64,000 nucleotides of DNA from Hermodice carunculata (GCA_964020975.1 CAXHWN010002187.1:476001-540000), one strand, 5' to 3'. Shown: positions 1 through 16,661, counted from the first letter of the stretch. The notes: generated from the sequence alone by a model not told the origin. A program made the numbers and translations.

Positions 1-4
1 TATC

Positions 5-126
<122 letters not shown>

Positions 127-479
127 TTGATGTTGTTTATTGACCCCCCCCAAAAAAAAATTACCAAAATCACAGATATAATACATGTATATCGAAGTTA
201 AAATACAGACAACAATTTAACACAAACGACAAAAACAAGTTTCCTTTAAAAAAGGTACCAGACTTGACCGATACAAGTAGTATAAAAAGCGAAACGGAAT
301 TTGACTCAGGGGTTAAAAACATGATCGCTTAAAATGCAATTCACAGGGTCAATGTGATTATGGTTTCACGCCAGTAATTCAACCTGTGGAAACACAGACG
401 AACAGAGCTACCACCTTCTAGTTCTCCTCTAACTATCAATGCTCAAAACCTTCGCCACTGTAGCTCCATATGTCCCATT

Positions 480-1007
480 AATTGCAAAACTAATCGCTTA
501 GACAAATCCTTCCTTCCTGATACTATTAAGCTGTGGAACAATCTTCCTTCTTACATAAGAGACTCAATTTACATTCAAATATTTAAATCAAAGCTGAAAG
601 CAACTCTACCACCAGTGGACTATGCTGCTGTTCACTATACCCAAGGACACAGATTTGCCTACATTTGTCATACCCAGCTTCGTCTTGGATTCTCGAGATT
701 TAACTTTGATCTCTTGAAAGTCAACATCAGCCCACAACCTACATGTTCCCGTTCCTACCCCACCGAAGACTTGCAACATTTTCTGTTCTTTTGTCTAAAG
801 TATTCAACTTACAGAATTAAACTTCTCAACTCCATCATCCCAATTATTGCTCCCGGCGCCCACCCGAATCTGATTATACACACAGTGAGTGACAGACTAG
901 CTCATATCCTTCTCTTTGGTAGCGACGAATTGTCCATTCCCCTCAACAAACAAATTTGTGATGCTTTCCACAGATACATCGTAGACACACGACGCTTCAT
1001 ATTTTAG
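480..1007 (+). mobile_element. LINE C-terminal ORF fragment (non-LTR retrotransposon)
   Basis: An open frame runs to a stop at 1005-1007. It begins upstream of its first Met, with a stretch reading RLDKSFLPDTIKLWNNLP, typical of the region after the reverse transcriptase of Jockey/CR1-like LINEs. Near its middle, TQLRLGFS is followed by a Cys/His finger (C then EDLQHFLFFC), the zinc-ribbon-like C-terminus of these elements. The reverse transcriptase itself is absent, so this is a 5'-truncated copy, as usual for LINEs. The tail runs through a long (TA)n(TG)n tract. Clade assignment is inference. Confidence 0.75.
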
Positions 1008-1120
1008 CTCTGTTATGCATAAGCAGTCATGTCAATAGAGTTATTCACTGACTTGCAGAAACTTATTTCTCAAGTGTCCTATATGAAATCTCCTACCGCT
1101 GGTCTGTATTATTGTGAACA

Positions 1121-2450
<1,330 letters not shown>

Positions 2451-2453
2451 TGT

Positions 2454-4190
<1,737 letters not shown>

Positions 4191-5229
4191 CGGTCCTCAG
4201 CAAGCCACTTCAGTATCCGCGGTCAGGTAATTCATTATATAAAGAGCAAGACATATTTTAACTCTGTGAAGTCTTCAGGTACATTGTTCCACATTTATTT
4301 CCGGTGTTTAAAAAACAAAGCCCTCACAATTTTTGGTATGCATTTTATGAGGTCGATAATGCTCTATCTATTTTTAAGGAATGACTTTTGCTTATCTATA
4401 TGGCAAATTCAGTGGTCAGCATGGTGGTGTCATGGTCGATACTATTGCTTGCAAATTAACCCCAGAACTTGTATACAGGTAACTTTCTTTGTTCAGAGTG
4501 TCAGGTACAATGTACATTCACACGAATGTAATGACCAAAACCCAGCTTTTTTTTTTTGACTGGGAAGGGAAGCTGGGCGGGTAAAGGAGAAACCCACGCT
4601 ACATGTTCATACTGCAAGATTATGAGTCAAACTAAAGCAATAGTGCCATTTTCATTGAATGACAAGTGAAATACTCCGATTATCAATATTTGAATGCGAT
4701 ATTGTCTTGGAGATTAAAATAAAATATATGATATATGTTTATGTTGTTGAAAAAACATCCTTCCTGGCACCTTCACCACAGAGAATCATGCGACAAAAGG
4801 AGCCTTTGACTAATGGAGCAAAATAGATAATATTTATTTTATGCAGTTTCTTTGAAAATGAACTGCAACAAAAGAGAAATAATGTTTCAGTAAGGTCAAC
4901 AATATCTTTCCAAACACCATGCTTCTCACCAACAATGCCCTACACAATAGGGATTTCAGAAGTTTGACGCTCTGGTCTTGGGCAAATTGTTTGTAGAAAG
5001 AATTCTGAAATGTATGAGATGTGGCACAAGTATAATTAACTAAAGCTTTTGTAACAGTCTTAGAAAATTGTACACAGAAAAAAAATAATAAATCCCATGT
5101 TTTTACACATGAAATGGTTGGCCAGTTTGTTTGCTTTCGTGCCTTAAAGGCTACTGAACTGTTCACAGCCTTAAAGGATTGTCTGGCTTGAAGAGGTATC
5201 TTATCTTGTGGGAGGGGTTTAACCTTTCA
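4191..5229. other. No recognisable gene
   Basis: A minus-strand open frame at 4834-5166 has no motif that I recognise. It lies just downstream of the gag-like fossil and could be part of it. Confidence 0.4.
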
Positions 5230-6130
5230 GCAAACATGAGCTAGGTGACCTGCTAACTCACAGTTATAGTGCACACCCTTCAGGAATCGACAGGTGTTCT
5301 GATAGTGCAGGCCTTCAAAGGAATGACACAGATTTTTGGTACTGTACCTGGATGTTGACATGGGCCTAGGGACTGATGGAGTCCTGAAAAGCAGGCTATT
5401 AAGAATTATGTGAATAATAATCGTAATGGTAAATATGATTAAAATAAGATTGCCAACATGGGACCAAGTACTAAGATCTGTGGTTGAGTAGAAGTTGGCT
5501 CAGAGAAAAATTCACTGCTGACACGTGATTTGTTTGTAGGTGACTTACGCTGGTAGACAATGTGGTCAGCTGGGTCTTTGGGTCTTGATCTCATTGCCTG
5601 CATCCAATAGGGATTTACCAACAAGGCCTCTGGGTTGAGTAGTATGTGAAACCAGTCTTGTACACTCTTCTAGGGACGATAGATTCTCAAGGTTCTTTTG
5701 GAGAATAAATGGCCAAATTGTAAGATTAATGCCACTTAGAATAGCTTGCAATGCTTGTTGTTCAACCAACTGTAACAAGGCTTTACGACGCATGTAGGCT
5801 AAGCGATCCATTACATTTTCATTGACCCTTTGGATTCTTTTGAGTGAATCAGACACATGAGACCAAGTACTATGAGATTATAAGCCATGTGTTTCATGAA
5901 ATTGTTTCCAGTTCATCAAAATCATCTCTCACTGAGTCTCGATAGGTGTCATACCATGATGAGGGTGTCGCCCTTAGCAACGGTGGAAAAGTAGACCATT
6001 TTTATGTGAATCTAACTTTTTGTAAATAGCAAAGATGGTTAATCACTCCAAAATGGTGAGCATCCTCTGCAGAAGATTCTTTGAAAGGTTCTGGTGCCAA
6101 AAGTATGTCTGACATTGTGTCGTCACAATT
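5230..6130 (-). mobile_element. LTR-retrotransposon gag-like fossil
   Basis: On the minus strand a WYDTYRDSVRDDFDEL-like segment (about 5890-5970) is followed by a capsid-like stretch with VMDRLAYMRRKALLQLV and ILSGINLTIWPFILQKNLE (about 5660-5820). Near 5236-5310 there is a zinc-knuckle-like NCELAGHLAHVC. This order (gag helices, then knuckle) fits gag of Ty3/Gypsy-type elements. It is a broken fossil with several breaks. LTRs were not found and the age is unknown. Confidence 0.5.
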
Positions 6131-8084
6131 TGATTCGCCACTTGTAATTTGTCTGGATGTAACAGTTCAGAACTTGTAGCATCCATAGATGTAGTTCAAT
6201 CAATTGAAATATATATCTTTCACCCAGAAGCTATTGTTCCTCCAGCTCTACGATATCTCACTTAGCTAAGACAACTTAGGCAGGTTCCAGAAACGTTTTT
6301 GATTGAGTGTTTGTAGCTGGGCCTGAATATTAACAGGATGTGACATGCAGGAAAATGCCTCAGTTCATGTGGCTTTTGTCTGCAGATTACTTGGTACAAT
6401 ATTTGGAGGAAAAGCCAGCTGTCCTCACATCTTGTTATACAATAGACAGTCTCATAAGATTGTTGCACGTATGACAAGCAAGGTAAATGATTATAGCAAC
6501 CGGAAAGACATCATATCCTGATATGACCAGTGGTTTTATGAGTTTGTTGGCAGGATTGGTGTAACTTCGAATGTCATTTACACTACCTGTGGCTGGGAAG
6601 TCTGGTGTTGGCCTCTGTGAAACATCGGATGGAGGTGAACCTGATGTATTTCCCATGAAGATGTAAGAAGATAAAATTGCTGCTTACACAGACAGGTGCC
6701 AGCAAAGACGATTTTTCACCACTTGTGACAGGGATTAAAGTTTTCGACTGAAGGTACCTATCACTTGTATTCAGCAGATGAAACACCAGCAAGGCAGGAT
6801 ATTCAAACTTTTATTCACTTACACTGTACAGAGAGAGCAGATGGAGTGTGTCCAACAAGTTGCAAACACAGATGTATGTAGTGGCTTGACATAGAGCATA
6901 GAAACTGTTAGCATGCAATCAAATGACCAATAGTGTGTCTTCTCATTGGGACAAACGACTGTATATTTTGAATTTTTGTCTTGGAGACAATCACCTGTAG
7001 GGATCATCGCTATGTTGGAAACACATGGAGTGTTGGAGTCCCTATGTTTTTGGTAACTCAGTTTGTTTTCATTTACCTTAATCTAAGTGACAATTTATTG
7101 TTGAAGTCAGTTGTTAAGGTCAGTTATATCAAGCAGTGTCAAATCTATACACCCAAAAGTATTTCAAAAACAGATGCTTTTGTTTCATGTCACTCACAGA
7201 GTGGGCCTCCTAACATTAAAATCAATAGCAAAAGGTTGCTTCTACTATATGTGCTTTAGTGTACAAGTAGATGATGACAGCTTGAACTTGACTTTTCTGT
7301 CACGTTACTGTCACACTTACACAATTCAAACTTTCATTAAAATCTATGTATACATGGCTTCATTCACCTTTTGTTTTATTTGACTTTGCTGTCATTGTTG
7401 GGTTTGGATTTATGAAGGTGCGTAATGACAATTCTGAACTATTATGTATGTGAAGGAAATTTGGAATGCTATTTTATCTCGATAATTACCTGGCAGAATG
7501 ACTTGCACGTTTGCCTGTTAGACTAGCCATGGGCTATATGTGGACTATATGTTCTTAATTTCATTTGAACCTGACTTTCCGAGTTGTTCTCGTTTTCCTT
7601 TAAATTTTTTTTATTAATGATACTAGCAGCATAACATAAGAGAACGTGAGAATGATACCATTGATATTACTATTGTTGAACTCATGCACATAAGTCGACT
7701 TGAATTTAGCACGGAAATCGAATTTGGATCAGAAAGTTTATCTGCAGTATGTTGAAAATGTTTGATATTTACAGATTATCATCAATTGAAATCCTTCATT
7801 GGATGGGCCTTTTAATGGCTCCTCTAGCTATGATGGTTTTGAACATGATGACTATCCTCAACCAAAGCACACAATTTCACTACTACATCAATCAGTGTGC
7901 TCAGTGCTGGTATTTCTTTGTATTATGGGGTCACTCATTCAACTGGAACATTTCGTTAGCAGACAGTGAAATTCAGTTGTGCCCGGTATTTAGAATAACC
8001 CTTCTGCGGAAGTCACATATGTGGAAAACTAAACTGCATGAATGTTAGATGCAGGTGGCAGATGGAATTACCCGTAACTTGTGG
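6131..8084. other. No recognisable gene
   Basis: AT-rich sequence with scattered short open frames lacking domain motifs. The beginning may still belong to the gag-like fossil. Confidence 0.5.
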
Positions 8085-8880
<796 letters not shown>

Positions 8881-9189
8881 TACACAATTTAGAACATAAA
8901 GCTTTCAGTGGTATAATCATTGAAAAAAGAGACATTACAACTGCATGTATATACAAATAAAATAACAAAATTGTCAATTCACCATGATTGCATACTTATG
9001 GAGATGTGGGTTTATTTTGGGGGGGACCCGCAGCAGAGTGACGGGGGGGGGGGGGGGGAGGGGAGAAAGCGTGCGCCTGAGGCGTAACAAGTATGCCGCA
9101 GCGGACACCGGCTCTTCTGGTTTGACTCCATCTATATACAATATAATACAAATCAGACGAGATAAAAACATACTATGCATCTACATATA

Positions 9190-9980
9190 TTTATAGGGTC
9201 CCTTCCACAAACGCTCTTCTCAACTTCCAGGCCTCTGTTATATATTTTTGCATGCTGCATCAAAAAGCCACCCCACTTCATCCCCGTAATCGAAAGCAAG
9301 ATCACCAAGCAGGAAAGACAATTTAGAGTTTAGGGAAGACGCAGCAAAATTTCCCAGATGTACCTTTTGTTACCGCTTGATAATTCGTTTTCTAACCATT
9401 TCCAAATTTCTTGCCAATTTGAAGGTAGGTTTGGGCACAAAAACATAAAATGTTGCAGATTTTCACGACCATTGTGACAGAGTGGACAGTTACTACCTGT
9501 GACTTTTTTCCATCTTAAAAGATCATCTTGGATACCAAGACATCCGGTTCTTGCTTTAAATTCTAAACGTGCACTTTCGAAATATTTCATGGTAAATAAA
9601 TGCTTTTCTCCGAATGAAGATCTCTTCAAGATTCTACAGTTTGACAAAGATGCTTTGTTATCGATTACGCTAAAAAATCTGTGTACATAATTATCAATGC
9701 TTAATTTCTTGAATGAAAGGAGCCAGTCTCCAACTTTACCGTACATTGTATTGTCCAAATCCACTTCTGTATAAATTTTCCCGATCTCTTTCAAATATGG
9801 CCACGAAAAATAATTCCCATTCCGATGTGATATTTCCAGTTCTTTAAACACCTTTTTATATAGCCTCGATTCAGCGATGCCAAACTTAAAATATTGGACC
9901 TATGTGACCCTCAATAGGTCAGCCTCGATTCATCGATGCCAAACTTAAAATATTGGACCTATCTGACCCTCAATAGGTCT
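9190..9980 (-). mobile_element. LINE ORF2 C-terminal fragment
   Basis: A 173-codon open frame (9851-9330) carries the C-terminal signature of CR1/L2-like LINEs. ARLEFKARTGCLGIQDDL is followed by a finger CPLCHNGRENLQHFMFLCP, then WKWLENEL. Reading beyond the stop still resembles the LINE C-terminus down to about 9190. The frame upstream of 9851 is disturbed by a 59-bp direct duplication. The reverse transcriptase domain is not in the window, so this is a truncated copy. Confidence 0.75.
9862..9979. repeat. 59-bp direct tandem duplication
   Basis: Two adjacent 59-bp copies (9862-9920 and 9921-9979) differ at about two positions. Both begin AGCCTCGATTCA and end CAATAGGTC. Because 59 is not a multiple of three, the duplication puts the LINE frame out of phase. 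Confidence 0.95.
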
Positions 9981-10712
9981 AAATTATGTGAAAACGGCAA
10001 CCAACCAAGTTCACCCAAAAAATCAGTTTGACAATATTCAGCAAGAGGGCCCTGTCGGAGCATTGCTTCAGTCATGCTGACAGTGTTATCAGTGTTTTAG
10101 CCCCATAGTGATTCATATATGTTGGCTTTTAGGGGGTAGTCAGATAGAAAGTGACAAAACAGCAGTGTTGTGGGTATGCTGACTTAACGTCTTTATTGTG
10201 TAGAGCCTGCGCAACACAGCTGTCCCAATTGTTGAGAAATAGGGCGTTACAAATAGGAAACAAAAAGAAGAGAAAATAGACTTTGAATGCATATGTCTTG
10301 CTAGCGACTTCAACTGGATGCATTTGATAGACTTATTCTATGCTAGATAGACCTGTGCACGTTGTCCACTAAGATTTGTCCGCATTTTCAAGGGATTTGC
10401 TCAGGGCTCCTTGGCTACCCTAACCTCTGAGTAATTGGGTGAAAACTCAAAAGGGCGATTGTGTTACGAACATGAATGGTATGCATGAACAGGAAGGGCA
10501 AACGCAGACTCAAACGACATGAGTTTTTTTTCTTGATCCTCAGCTGACTTGTCAATCGGGTGATGTTATATGGTTAGTTCTTGTCCGATGTCCGTCCATC
10601 ATGTACAATTGATATGTTCGACTTCTCCACAACCATAAGCCGGATTCACATCAAACTTAGTGACAATATATCGTGGGTGAATCTCTACGGAGTTTTTTCA
10701 AATGGTCACGCT
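9981..10712. other. No recognisable gene
   Basis: Unique-looking AT-leaning sequence; nothing supported. Confidence 0.5.

Positions 10713-10769
<57 letters not shown>
10713..10769. repeat. (TA)n microsatellite
   Basis: Pure TA tract at the left side of a dispersed repeat. Confidence 0.97.
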
Positions 10770-10774
<5 letters not shown>

Positions 10775-10779
10775 TTTTT

Positions 10780-11190
10780 ATGAATTTTTTGTTCATTGTG
10801 TGGCAAAATTTTAAAAAAATCTCCAAAAGCGCTTGATCAATTCCTTCCAAATTGCATTGAGGCATTTCTGGGACCCACACACCTTAATTTATTTCTATTT
10901 TGTTAATGGATTTTTGTGCTATTTCCCTATTTTTGACTTCCTCAGACCCATCCCTCAGATTGTGCAGAAACTTAATGGAAGTGTGGAAGGGTCAAACAGA
11001 GTGTTTTTAACTGTGATGCTGTGTTTTTTCTATTTTATTATGAATTTGTGCGTGTTTTTGCTATCTTCGACTTCTTCTCCAAAATCTTCTCTGAGATTGT
11101 GTTGAAACTTGGCAGGGATTTGCCTTGTAGAAGGGTCAAATGAAGTTGTGCACACAGTCCTCTTGATCGTGTATGTTTGTGTTTTACATT
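10780..11190 (+). repeat. Dispersed repeat family A, plus-strand copy
   Basis: This block resembles the reverse complement of 63785-64000. Shared stretches include TATGAATTTGTGCGTGTTTT, CTTCTTCTCCAAAATC and GAAACTTGG followed by TTGTAGAAGGGTCAAA. It has no coding potential and could be the body of a non-autonomous transposon. Confidence 0.65.
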
Positions 11191-11460
11191 TTTGACCCAT
11201 TCGCATCTGCAAATGCAGAGACGTGCACACAGAATCACATACATGACTCTGGCAATACAAATAATAATGATCAGCTTTTAGGTTTGCAATAACATGGCCA
11301 TGGAACACTTTCGCGCCGGAGGCTATAATTATTATTCAAATCCTTGGGAATGAAATGAAAAAAGGCACACCTATTGCGTCTAAAAAGAATTTTAACTTGC
11401 ATTATTATGATTTACAATTTATAAGCGATTAAATTGCTAGAAATACAGTTGTCTGGTCAA

Positions 11461-11531
11461 CCATCCATCCATGTCTGTCTGTCTGTCTGTCTGTATGTAT
11501 ACATGTATGCATGCATGTATGCATGTATGTG
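11461..11531. repeat. CCAT/TGTC/ATGC tetranucleotide cluster
   Basis: Consecutive short CCAT, CTGT, GTAT and ATGC runs. The following 11532-13100 contains AT-rich sequence and one poly-G run near 12820, with no recognised gene. Confidence 0.85.
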
Positions 11532-13100
11532 TAACTACATGAGTGAAAAATGTGCGCGAAAAATGGATGTAGGATTTTTTCGATATAACATATTTTGGCA
11601 CGAGACGGGGAAAAACAATAATTGGCTGCTCAGTTCGGAGATCACTAAAATCAGCCTTTTCAAAAAGTAAATTCGAGTTTTTTTCGCAATGGTCTCGCTT
11701 AAAAAACAAAAATGTCACAACTGATGCAAGTACTTGACTCGTTTATTCCTGCCCAGTAAAATGTTAAAGTGAAGTCAAGTTGGGGGACTGGCATCTCGAC
11801 TGATGATGAATTAATTCCTTGTTTATTCATTTTGCATTCTCAATCACCGATTTCTTTGTTTCAGGCTGATTCTACATTATTAAAAGTTTTCATCGTCTGT
11901 CTTGCTGCCAATCTCTTCAGGTTTGTTGTCATTTTCGTACGATCCTTCTTTTACCAATGCTCAAATTACATTAGCGGTGAACATGCATAGTACATATACT
12001 CAGTATCCATCGTTAACAAATTTTTCTTCAGCAGGAAAGCGTCACATAGCATTAACGATTCAAATACTGTGAATTCAAAGCAAAGGAAAAAATCCAAGAA
12101 GAGACTAAAAACAAGTTGCCTTCCATGAAAAAAGGACTCAAAGTGTGGGGAGCAGCTAATTTGAATTTCATGAATGAATGTGAAAATATGGGGACATACA
12201 TTCGATTTGATAAGCAACAGAATATCTTATTTTTCTTGGGTTGCCTAAAACAACTTTCTGCTTTACCTTTAGACAAATAACAGTAAATAAATAAAACATG
12301 AATTTTCTTCTTTCAAAGTTTTTTAACAAGCACCATTAATGAGCACCTTGTTTAATCTGATTTGTCAAATTTTATTTGTTTTTTTTGCAGTTATTTCTCA
12401 GCACAACATATAATCAGTCTGTTAACACTAATCATTAGAACTATCTAAAATATATATGATAATAATTACAAACTAAATCTACATAGCACATAAGAGCCAT
12501 GTTTTTTCATGAGCACTTGAGGAGCAACATATGTTGAATCACAGTTGTTAAATTTTATCTATTTATTATTATTATTATTATTTTTTTGCTATTGTTTCCT
12601 CAGCACAACATATAATCAGTCTTTTAATTTGCACTTATCGTGAGAACTGCCTTTAATATATACGATAAGGACAAGCTAACTCTGTATAGCACATACAATA
12701 GCTATTTTTTCTGAGGTTATAATGCGATGCAAGCTGCAACTGGTAGGTCACAACTGACGCTGAAATCACCTCTCGCGCATGTGATCCAGATCAGGCAGCG
12801 GGAGGCTGATTCCACGGGGCGGGGGGGGGGGGCTCCAGAAGGGTGTACTATTTTTAGTATAACCCTTCCGCAGCCTTATAATTCAATGCGGACTTGGTCA
12901 TGTCAGAAAATAAAGTGCCTGTTTAGAGATATATTGCAGCTCCAAAGTAGTTTTATTTCCAAAAACCTTACCCTCTGAATCAACATCAATGAATAATGCA
13001 ATGTGGTATAATAGTTGCTGGAGATTCATGATCTCGACCCTTCAGCTCATAAACAGATCAAATACACGATTTTACAGTTGCAAAATACAACACAAAGGAT

Positions 13101-13380
13101 TCTGACACTGAGGATCGTTGTCAAATATAAGACAAGGCATGCTGACACTGGGGATTGTTGTCAAATATAAGACAAGGGATGCTGACACTGGGGATTGCTG
13201 TCAAATATAAGACAAGGGATGCTGACACTGTGGATTGCTGTCAAATATAAGACAAGGGATGCTGACACTGGGGATTGCTGTCAAATATAAGACAAGGGAT
13301 GCTGACACTGGGGATTGCTGTCAAATATAAGACAAGGGATGCTGACACTGGGGATTGCTGTCAAGCTGTCCCTTTTACCT
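13101..13380. repeat. 40-bp minisatellite, seven copies
   Basis: Units start at 13101, 13141, 13181, 13221, 13261, 13301 and 13341. The core is GCTGACACTGGGGATTGCTG followed by TCAAATATAAGACAAGGGAT. Inner copies are nearly identical. Degenerate related units continue to about 13510. Confidence 0.97.
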
Positions 13381-13778
13381 CAAGGGAAGCTGACACTGGA
13401 TAGTGCTGTCAAAGTTATGTTCTTACCTTAAGGGTAACTGATACTGGGGACTGTTGGTTAAATGTCTTTGTTACCTTTTGGGAAGACGTTACAGGGGATA
13501 ACTGTAAAAGTGTCCTTCTTACCTGAAGCTGTCGCACCTTAAACAGGTTGGGATTTTAGTAAAACTGAACATTTAACAGGGTACATCACTTGTGTATGTT
13601 GAACCATTAAAAAACTTTTGCCACTGTCCACAATGTATTATACACGGATTAATTAACTTACCTGTGTGATGAGTCTGTATGATAAATGAGGCGGGCAAAA
13701 AATATAATCTAGTTGAGAATTTTTAATCTTATTGACATTTTCAGAACGAAGTCTTTGCAAGGAACCTAGCGTTGAAAA

Positions 13779-14015
13779 GTCAGCAATATAAACGCATCTT
13801 GTTATTGTGTAATTCTTTAAAACTAATTATTTATGAAACGTTTTAAAAACTATGAATAACGCAATTTAAACAAATATAAATATTGAAAAAAATGAAGTCA
13901 GCAATATAAACGCATCTTGTTACTGTTTAATTGTTTAAAACTAATTATTTATGAAACGTTTTTTAAACTATGAATAACGCAATTTAAACAAATATAAATA
14001 TTGAAAAAAAAATGA
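13779..14015. repeat. 118-bp tandem duplication
   Basis: Two copies start with GTCAGCAATATAAACGCATC at 13779 and 13897 and stay nearly identical to the A-run that ends each unit. Confidence 0.95.
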
Positions 14016-14733
14016 CGCTTTACGTAGCACTGTGCTTCAATGTAATGACGGAAAGTTCACGTAAGTTATACCATCGTTCTCGTACTCTGGATCTAATGTT
14101 TGTGTAATTATAATAAGTAGTTGTCGGATATCATTTCTCAAGTATTCCCTTTAAATCTGCATAGTGATTGCACACCATCTACGTAGTCACGTTACCCCGC
14201 GTGGGTTGAGAGTCCTGTTTAGCTCACATTGACCATAATACATATCAATATATTGTAAGGAGTGCCGTTGCTGAAATCGACAATTAATTTGTTTTTAATG
14301 ACAGGTCTCCTGGCCAATTCTGTTGACTACCTTTATGTGATGTGTACCTGGATTTTTGCCTAAATATAAAATGATCGACACTTTTGAGGGGGAGTCCTGT
14401 TCAGAAATATGCATTGAATTTTGGAGGATAACTCAATCATACCTTTATGTTGACTTGAATCGGATCTATATTTTGGTTTGCTGCGGTTGATGGGTCTTGA
14501 GAAATTGTTGTTGCGAACACGTTTTTACACAATCATGATAACTACGCATATTACAGAAAGATATAGAATGGCACATCTGTTCTGAATTTTCTTCAAACTG
14601 GATAAAATTTACATTGCAGTGAAATTGTAAATGTGAATGAATAAATCATCGAAAAGTGGATGGCTGAGGAAAGATCCAAACCTGGAACTATATTATATAT
14701 GAAATTACTAACACAATCTTTCCGTTGGTGCAG
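14016..14733. other. Upstream or intron sequence of the EF-hand gene; no other feature
   Basis: AT-leaning sequence with no recognised repeat. A CAG at 14731-14733 after a pyrimidine-containing tract is a plausible splice acceptor for the exon that follows. Confidence 0.4.
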
Positions 14734-14752
14734 TTGCCAGAACATTGTGACA

Positions 14753-14885
14753 ATGGATGACTGCCAGCAAGCCGACATCAAGGAGCGCGTGGCCTGTCGG
14801 ATCTTCACATTTAGCGACGCTAACGCCGATGGCCGGGTTGCCTCAGAAGACTTTCGAACAAGGTGGATGCAATACAAAAACGCTG
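14753..14885 (+). CDS. EF-hand protein (sarcoplasmic calcium-binding type), first coding exon
   Basis: The exon encodes 44 residues from ATG at 14753 (preceded by GTGACA and a possible acceptor at 14733) to a donor CTG|GTATGT after 14885, ending in phase 1. Residues 16-34 hold one canonical EF-hand: helix RIFTF then loop DANADGRVASED (Asp1, Asn3, Asp5, Gly6, hydrophobic 8, acidic 12), followed by FRTRWMQYKNA. The helix-loop-helix and the RYK/QYK-like exit helix resemble the N-terminal hand of invertebrate sarcoplasmic calcium-binding proteins, cytosolic calcium buffers. The next exon in phase is at 20244, after an intron of about 5.4 kb full of repeats. Family membership rests on motif resemblance only; another calexcitin-like EF-hand protein is possible. 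Confidence 0.7.
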
Positions 14886-14945
14886 GTATGTGACCCCGCG
14901 CAGGCCTACAGATGTAATTCTTTCAGTGTCACATTTTGGACCGAG

Positions 14946-15012
14946 TCAACAGCTTTCCTCAATGTGCTTTTGGGCGCAAATGCGCCCGAAAGCACATTGA
15001 AGCAAGCTGTTG
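14946..15012. repeat. Long near-perfect palindrome (GGGCGCA-A-TGCGCCC core)
   Basis: Two 33-nt arms around a single A match at about 30 of 33 positions. The outer sequence is TCAACAGCTT and the core is GGGCGCAAATGCGCCC-like. It lies 60 nt into the intron after the EF-hand exon and shares its core and AGCTGTT flank with the palindrome at 46979. Confidence 0.9.
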
Positions 15013-15059
15013 AACTGTACTGTTATATTTCATGTAGCCACAGGCCTGCTGGTACCTGA

Positions 15060-15240
15060 GTGAAAGGTCTGAAAGGGTTAATCAGCAACATCAAATTTAA
15101 TGTTAAAATTTGCCCTGTGCATCCACCGGGAATTGAACTTCCGATCACGGATGGCATGGTCCACGCCAATCAATGAGTCTGATGTATCCATCCCTGGGCC
15201 ATGGCCCCATGGCAAGTCAAAGCCTAAATGAATGACTCAG
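15060..15240 (-). mobile_element. tRNA-like SINE candidate
   Basis: On the minus strand a B-box-like AGTTCAATTCC within GATCGGAAGTTCAATTCCCGG lies about 60 nt after an A-box-like TGGCCCAGGGATGG. This is the spacing of a tRNA-derived promoter. There is no complete cloverleaf and no terminator, so a SINE head or decayed tRNA copy is likelier than a working tRNA gene. Confidence 0.4.
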
Positions 15241-15375
15241 GGTGATCTTGTAAGAGGTTTAATTTACAGCAGCAGCAATGCATACTGTGGAAGTTATGTA
15301 AAACATTCTGTTGTGTCGCCTCCATGGTTTAAGGTATAACTTGATTTCGTCAGCCAACCGATCGTGATAAATGAG

Positions 15376-15402
15376 CAGGGTGCGGGGGGGGGGGGGGGGC
15401 AG
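15376..15402. repeat. Poly-G tract
   Basis: A G run with a few interruptions. Similar tracts occur near 9040, 12820, 19080, 34860, 42505 and 48057. Confidence 0.9.
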
Positions 15403-15672
15403 AGAAACTCAACTGTAAAATATTTGCTATCATATATGATGGACAATGCCTGGACCTTGGCTGGGTGAGTAGTAGCTCCACAGTGAACGCGATATCTTTG
15501 GTTGAAATGCATAGGGAGATTGGTTGGACGCAAAGTTCTGAAAGACTTGCATGCTAAGCATACAGAGTTTCACATTATTTTTGCTAATCGGGTGGGAAAA
15601 CATGATCGGTCTGTCAACAGGCAACAAAAAAGCGTGAAATGTGCAGAACTTGTCAATCACAAATTCCCCGCT

Positions 15673-15675
<3 letters not shown>

Positions 15676-15732
<57 letters not shown>

Positions 15733-15739
15733 GTTGTTG

Positions 15740-15795
<56 letters not shown>

Positions 15796-15796
15796 G
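15676..15796. repeat. (ATT)n microsatellite with GTT interruption
   Basis: About 40 trinucleotide units, mostly ATT, with a block of TTG in the middle. Confidence 0.97.
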
Positions 15797-15827
15797 TTAT
15801 CATTGTTTAAAAGAGAAATAAACAATT

Positions 15828-16456
15828 GAGCTGTGTCACAAACCTACAAATTGAAGTTGGAATGATACCTCTATCTATAATAGTTCTGAAGTTATTCAAG
15901 ATTTACATGTTGTGTATTTGCCTAGTTTACACACATCAAACTGCTCATATTTCATTGGACGCAGCTATGTCACCAACCTATCAATCAAATTTGGAATGAC
16001 ACCTCTATCTGTAATAGTCGTGGAGTTGCTCAAGATTAATGTGTCGTCTCTTAATTTGCATAAAGTAAAACTTGACGACTTTTGGTTGTGGTCTGTTGGG
16101 TAGGCCTATAACAGAAACCGGTGAAGATTATCAAAGTGGACATGGTACCTCTCTCCTCATTAATTTTGAAGATATTCAACATTTAAACTTTTCAAAGGCG
16201 TCTAATCAGCATAAATTATAATTCTACAACTTTTGCTTGTGGTTCCTTAGATGTAACTACAACCTAAACCTATGAATTGAAGTTATATGGCGCTTCTACC
16301 TAGAATAGTTGTGAAGATATTCAATATTTAAACTTTTCAAGTGACTCCATTGGATGCGCCTATAGCATAATCCTGTGAATTAACTTTGGAATGGTAAATT
16401 TTAAGATTGTTTAACATTAAAATTTCAATAGGCTCTAATTTGCATAATTTTCAACG
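15828..16456. repeat. Degenerate tandem repeat, unit about 140 bp, about five units
   Basis: Units begin near 15828, 15965, 16100, 16250 and 16350. Each contains a variant of CAACCTATGAATTGAAGTT, then ACCTCTATCTATAATAGTT, GAAGATATTCAA and TTTGCATAA. The units have diverged considerably, so this is an old array lying in the EF-hand intron. Confidence 0.7.
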
Positions 16457-16547
16457 TGGTGACTGTTCCAAGCCAGGTGCTTCATTTCACTACTGAGTCA
16501 CTCACCATGCCAAGCTTAGTACTTTTCGAGAAAAACTGGGCACAAAA

Positions 16548-16600
16548 TATATAGATAGATAGATAAATAGATAGATAGATAGATGGATAGACAGACAGAC

Positions 16601-16661
<61 letters not shown>

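Noticed and set aside
13101-13380. CRISPR-like array
   Set aside because: The whole 40-bp unit repeats with no variable spacers, and the setting is eukaryotic; it is a minisatellite.
15100-15200. Functional tRNA gene
   Set aside because: Only box-like sequences; no complete acceptor, anticodon or T-stem pairing that I can draw.
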